From Betaproteobacteria bacterium Ga0077523 (GTDB lineage Bacteria > Pseudomonadota > Gammaproteobacteria > Burkholderiales > Ga0077523): a DNA stretch of 64,000 nucleotides. Shown here in pieces: positions 62,880 through 64,000 of this stretch. Every line of letters begins with the position of its first letter. Positions within the stretch are counted from its first letter, which is position 1. The notes beneath the pieces were generated by a model, which was not told the DNA's origin, did not search any database, and saw only the letters and a program-made list of their open reading frames with translations. Made by a program: the position numbers and the translations under genes. The stretch is taken from contig LNDQ01000039.1 in assembly GCA_001464695.1 (NCBI GenBank), positions 1 through 64,000 of the forward strand, read 5' to 3'.

Positions 62880-64000
62880 ATGACGACCAACCCCTTCCGC
62901 TCCGACTGGCTCAAAGCTGAAGTCGACGGCACCGGGCGCCCGCAACGCGGACTGTCCTACGTCGCCGGATCCACCGCGGAACCGCTGCGTTACATCACCC
63001 TAACCGGATTGCTCGACGAAACCGTCGACCTCCACGGCGGACGTGAGGCCGCATATTTCGCTGCATCCGGCCGACGCTGGTCGTGGTACGACGTACGCTC
63101 GCGTGCCGACGAAGTCGCGGCCGGCTTGCTCGCACTGGGCATCGAGCGCGGCAACCGCGTGGGGCTCTGGGCGCCCACCTGCGAGGAATGGCTCGGCACA
63201 TTCTTCGGTGCCGCCCGCATCGGTGCGATCGTCGTTCCGCTCGATCCGGCATGGAGCGAAACGGCACTCGAGCACGCGTTGAGCACCGCCGAGTGCCGCG
63301 TACTCGTGCTGTCACGCTACGCCGGCAATCGCGATAACGTGGCGACCTTGCGCGGCCTCACGCCGGAGATCGACCGCAGCTGGCCCGAGGGAAAGCTGCG
63401 CAGCGAGCGCCTGCCGCGGTTGCGTTACGTGGTGCTGCTCGGCGAGGGCACGACACCGCCCGGAACGCTGACGTTCAAGGCACTGCGACGCCTCGCCGGT
63501 CCGGCACAGGGCGCTCGGCTCGCCGGCACGAGTGCTGCACTGGACCCCGACGGCGCCGCAGTCATCCAGTTCACCAGCAGCGCTGGTGAACCCTCGCGCG
63601 GTGCCACCCTGACGCATAGGGGCCTGGTCAACAACGCGATCTTCGCCGCGACGGCAATGCGATTGTCTGCCCACGATCGATTCTGTGTCGCCGGGCCACT
63701 GCATCGCTGGTTCGGCCTCGGTCCGGGCATGCTGGCCGGCGTCGCAGCGGGAGCCACCATGATCTTCCCGGCACCGAGCTTCGATGCCACGAAGACTCTG
63801 TCGGTCATCGGCGAGCAGCGCTGCACTGCCCTGCATGCCACGCCCTCGATGCTGAGCGCCCTGCTCGATCATCCGACCTTGCGCGGTACCGACGTGAACC
63901 ATCTGCGCGGTGGCGTCACCGGCGGAGGTCCGATGGGGGCAGAAACGTTCCGACGCATCGCGAGTGAATTGCATCTGCCCGAACTCACGACGGCCTATGG
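62880..64000 (+). CDS. AMP-dependent acyl-CoA synthetase (partial, runs off window)
   Basis: 373 codons from ATG 62880 remain open at the window end. The N-terminal adenylation domain is recognisable: WSWYDVRSRADEVAAGLLAL, GNRVGLWAPTCEEW, GAARIGAIVVPLDPAW, and VNNAIFAATAMRL after the nucleotide-binding loop. That loop reads FTSSAGEPSRGATLTHRG, a divergent form of (Y/F)TSGTTGxPKGA, in which the usual Gly-Thr-Thr is Ser-Ala and the Lys is Arg. GVTGGGPMGAETF precedes the A5-type AYG at the last bases. It may activate the acid released by the upstream amidase, or may be a specialised relative. Its own C-terminus is not visible. Confidence 0.8.
   Translation, partial: MTTNPFRSDWLKAEVDGTGRPQRGLSYVAGSTAEPLRYITLTGLLDETVDLHGGREAAYFAASGRRWSWYDVRSRADEVAAGLLALGIERGNRVGLWAPTCEEWLGTFFGAARIGAIVVPLDPAWSETALEHALSTAECRVLVLSRYAGNRDNVATLRGLTPEIDRSWPEGKLRSERLPRLRYVVLLGEGTTPPGTLTFKALRRLAGPAQGARLAGTSAALDPDGAAVIQFTSSAGEPSRGATLTHRGLVNNAIFAATAMRLSAHDRFCVAGPLHRWFGLGPGMLAGVAAGATMIFPAPSFDATKTLSVIGEQRCTALHATPSMLSALLDHPTLRGTDVNHLRGGVTGGGPMGAETFRRIASELHLPELTTAY

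Overview
The window is a GC-rich stretch of a Gram-negative chromosome, most likely from a betaproteobacterium. The support for that is indirect. There are three PEP-CTERM proteins, a two-partner secretion pair, a QseBC-like two-component system beside a Do-type protease, a LivHMGF/Urt-type amide transporter, and scattered CCCCATCCCAACCTT hairpin repeats. No rRNA, tRNA or CRISPR array was seen.

Layout. Positions 1-653 are the end of an integron cassette array: two attC sites flank a cassette coding for a DUF4279/SEC-C protein. Next come a PEP-CTERM protein, a small inverted-repeat element and the 3' remnant of a hydrolase (738-2195). From 2400 to 16307 there is a run of mostly plus-strand genes. 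It holds a di-haem oxidoreductase, a RibD-like reductase, an uncharacterised envelope cluster with a decayed paralogous fragment, GST, GFA, ChaA, cupin, DsrE and LysE family proteins, and small unknowns. A second PEP-CTERM gene converges on a flavin monooxygenase (16379-18522).

The centre (19998-38151) is a two-partner secretion locus: a 16.4-kb gene for an LktA-like filamentous adhesin followed by its outer-membrane translocator. Directly downstream a DUF4396 membrane protein lies behind what looks like a CueR/MerR-type promoter. On the minus strand, 38776-43325 carries a GAF protein and a GldA/F/G-type ABC operon with a DUF4340 gene. The stretch 43495-49269 carries an exported metallo-beta-lactamase-fold lactonase-like protein, an FkbM methyltransferase, an SDR, a beta-hydroxyacid dehydrogenase and a HisD-family dehydrogenase. 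The last three probably form a catabolic set.

A third PEP-CTERM gene and the QseBC-like system follow. A two-half-site operator of PmrA/QseB type lies between a small His-rich secreted protein and the Do protease (52720-52736). After a flotillin comes an amide-uptake operon (56141-62652) with binding protein, two permeases, an ATPase, and a second ATPase fused in frame to a complete amidase. An AMP-dependent acyl-CoA synthetase then runs off the end. Read together these suggest amide import, hydrolysis and CoA activation of the acid.

The most unusual items are the ATPase-amidase fusion, the giant adhesin with its block of seven extra modules, the two predicted regulatory sites, the integron cassette and the non-biosynthetic HisD homologue. 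All functional calls come from reading the sequence; no database search was run.
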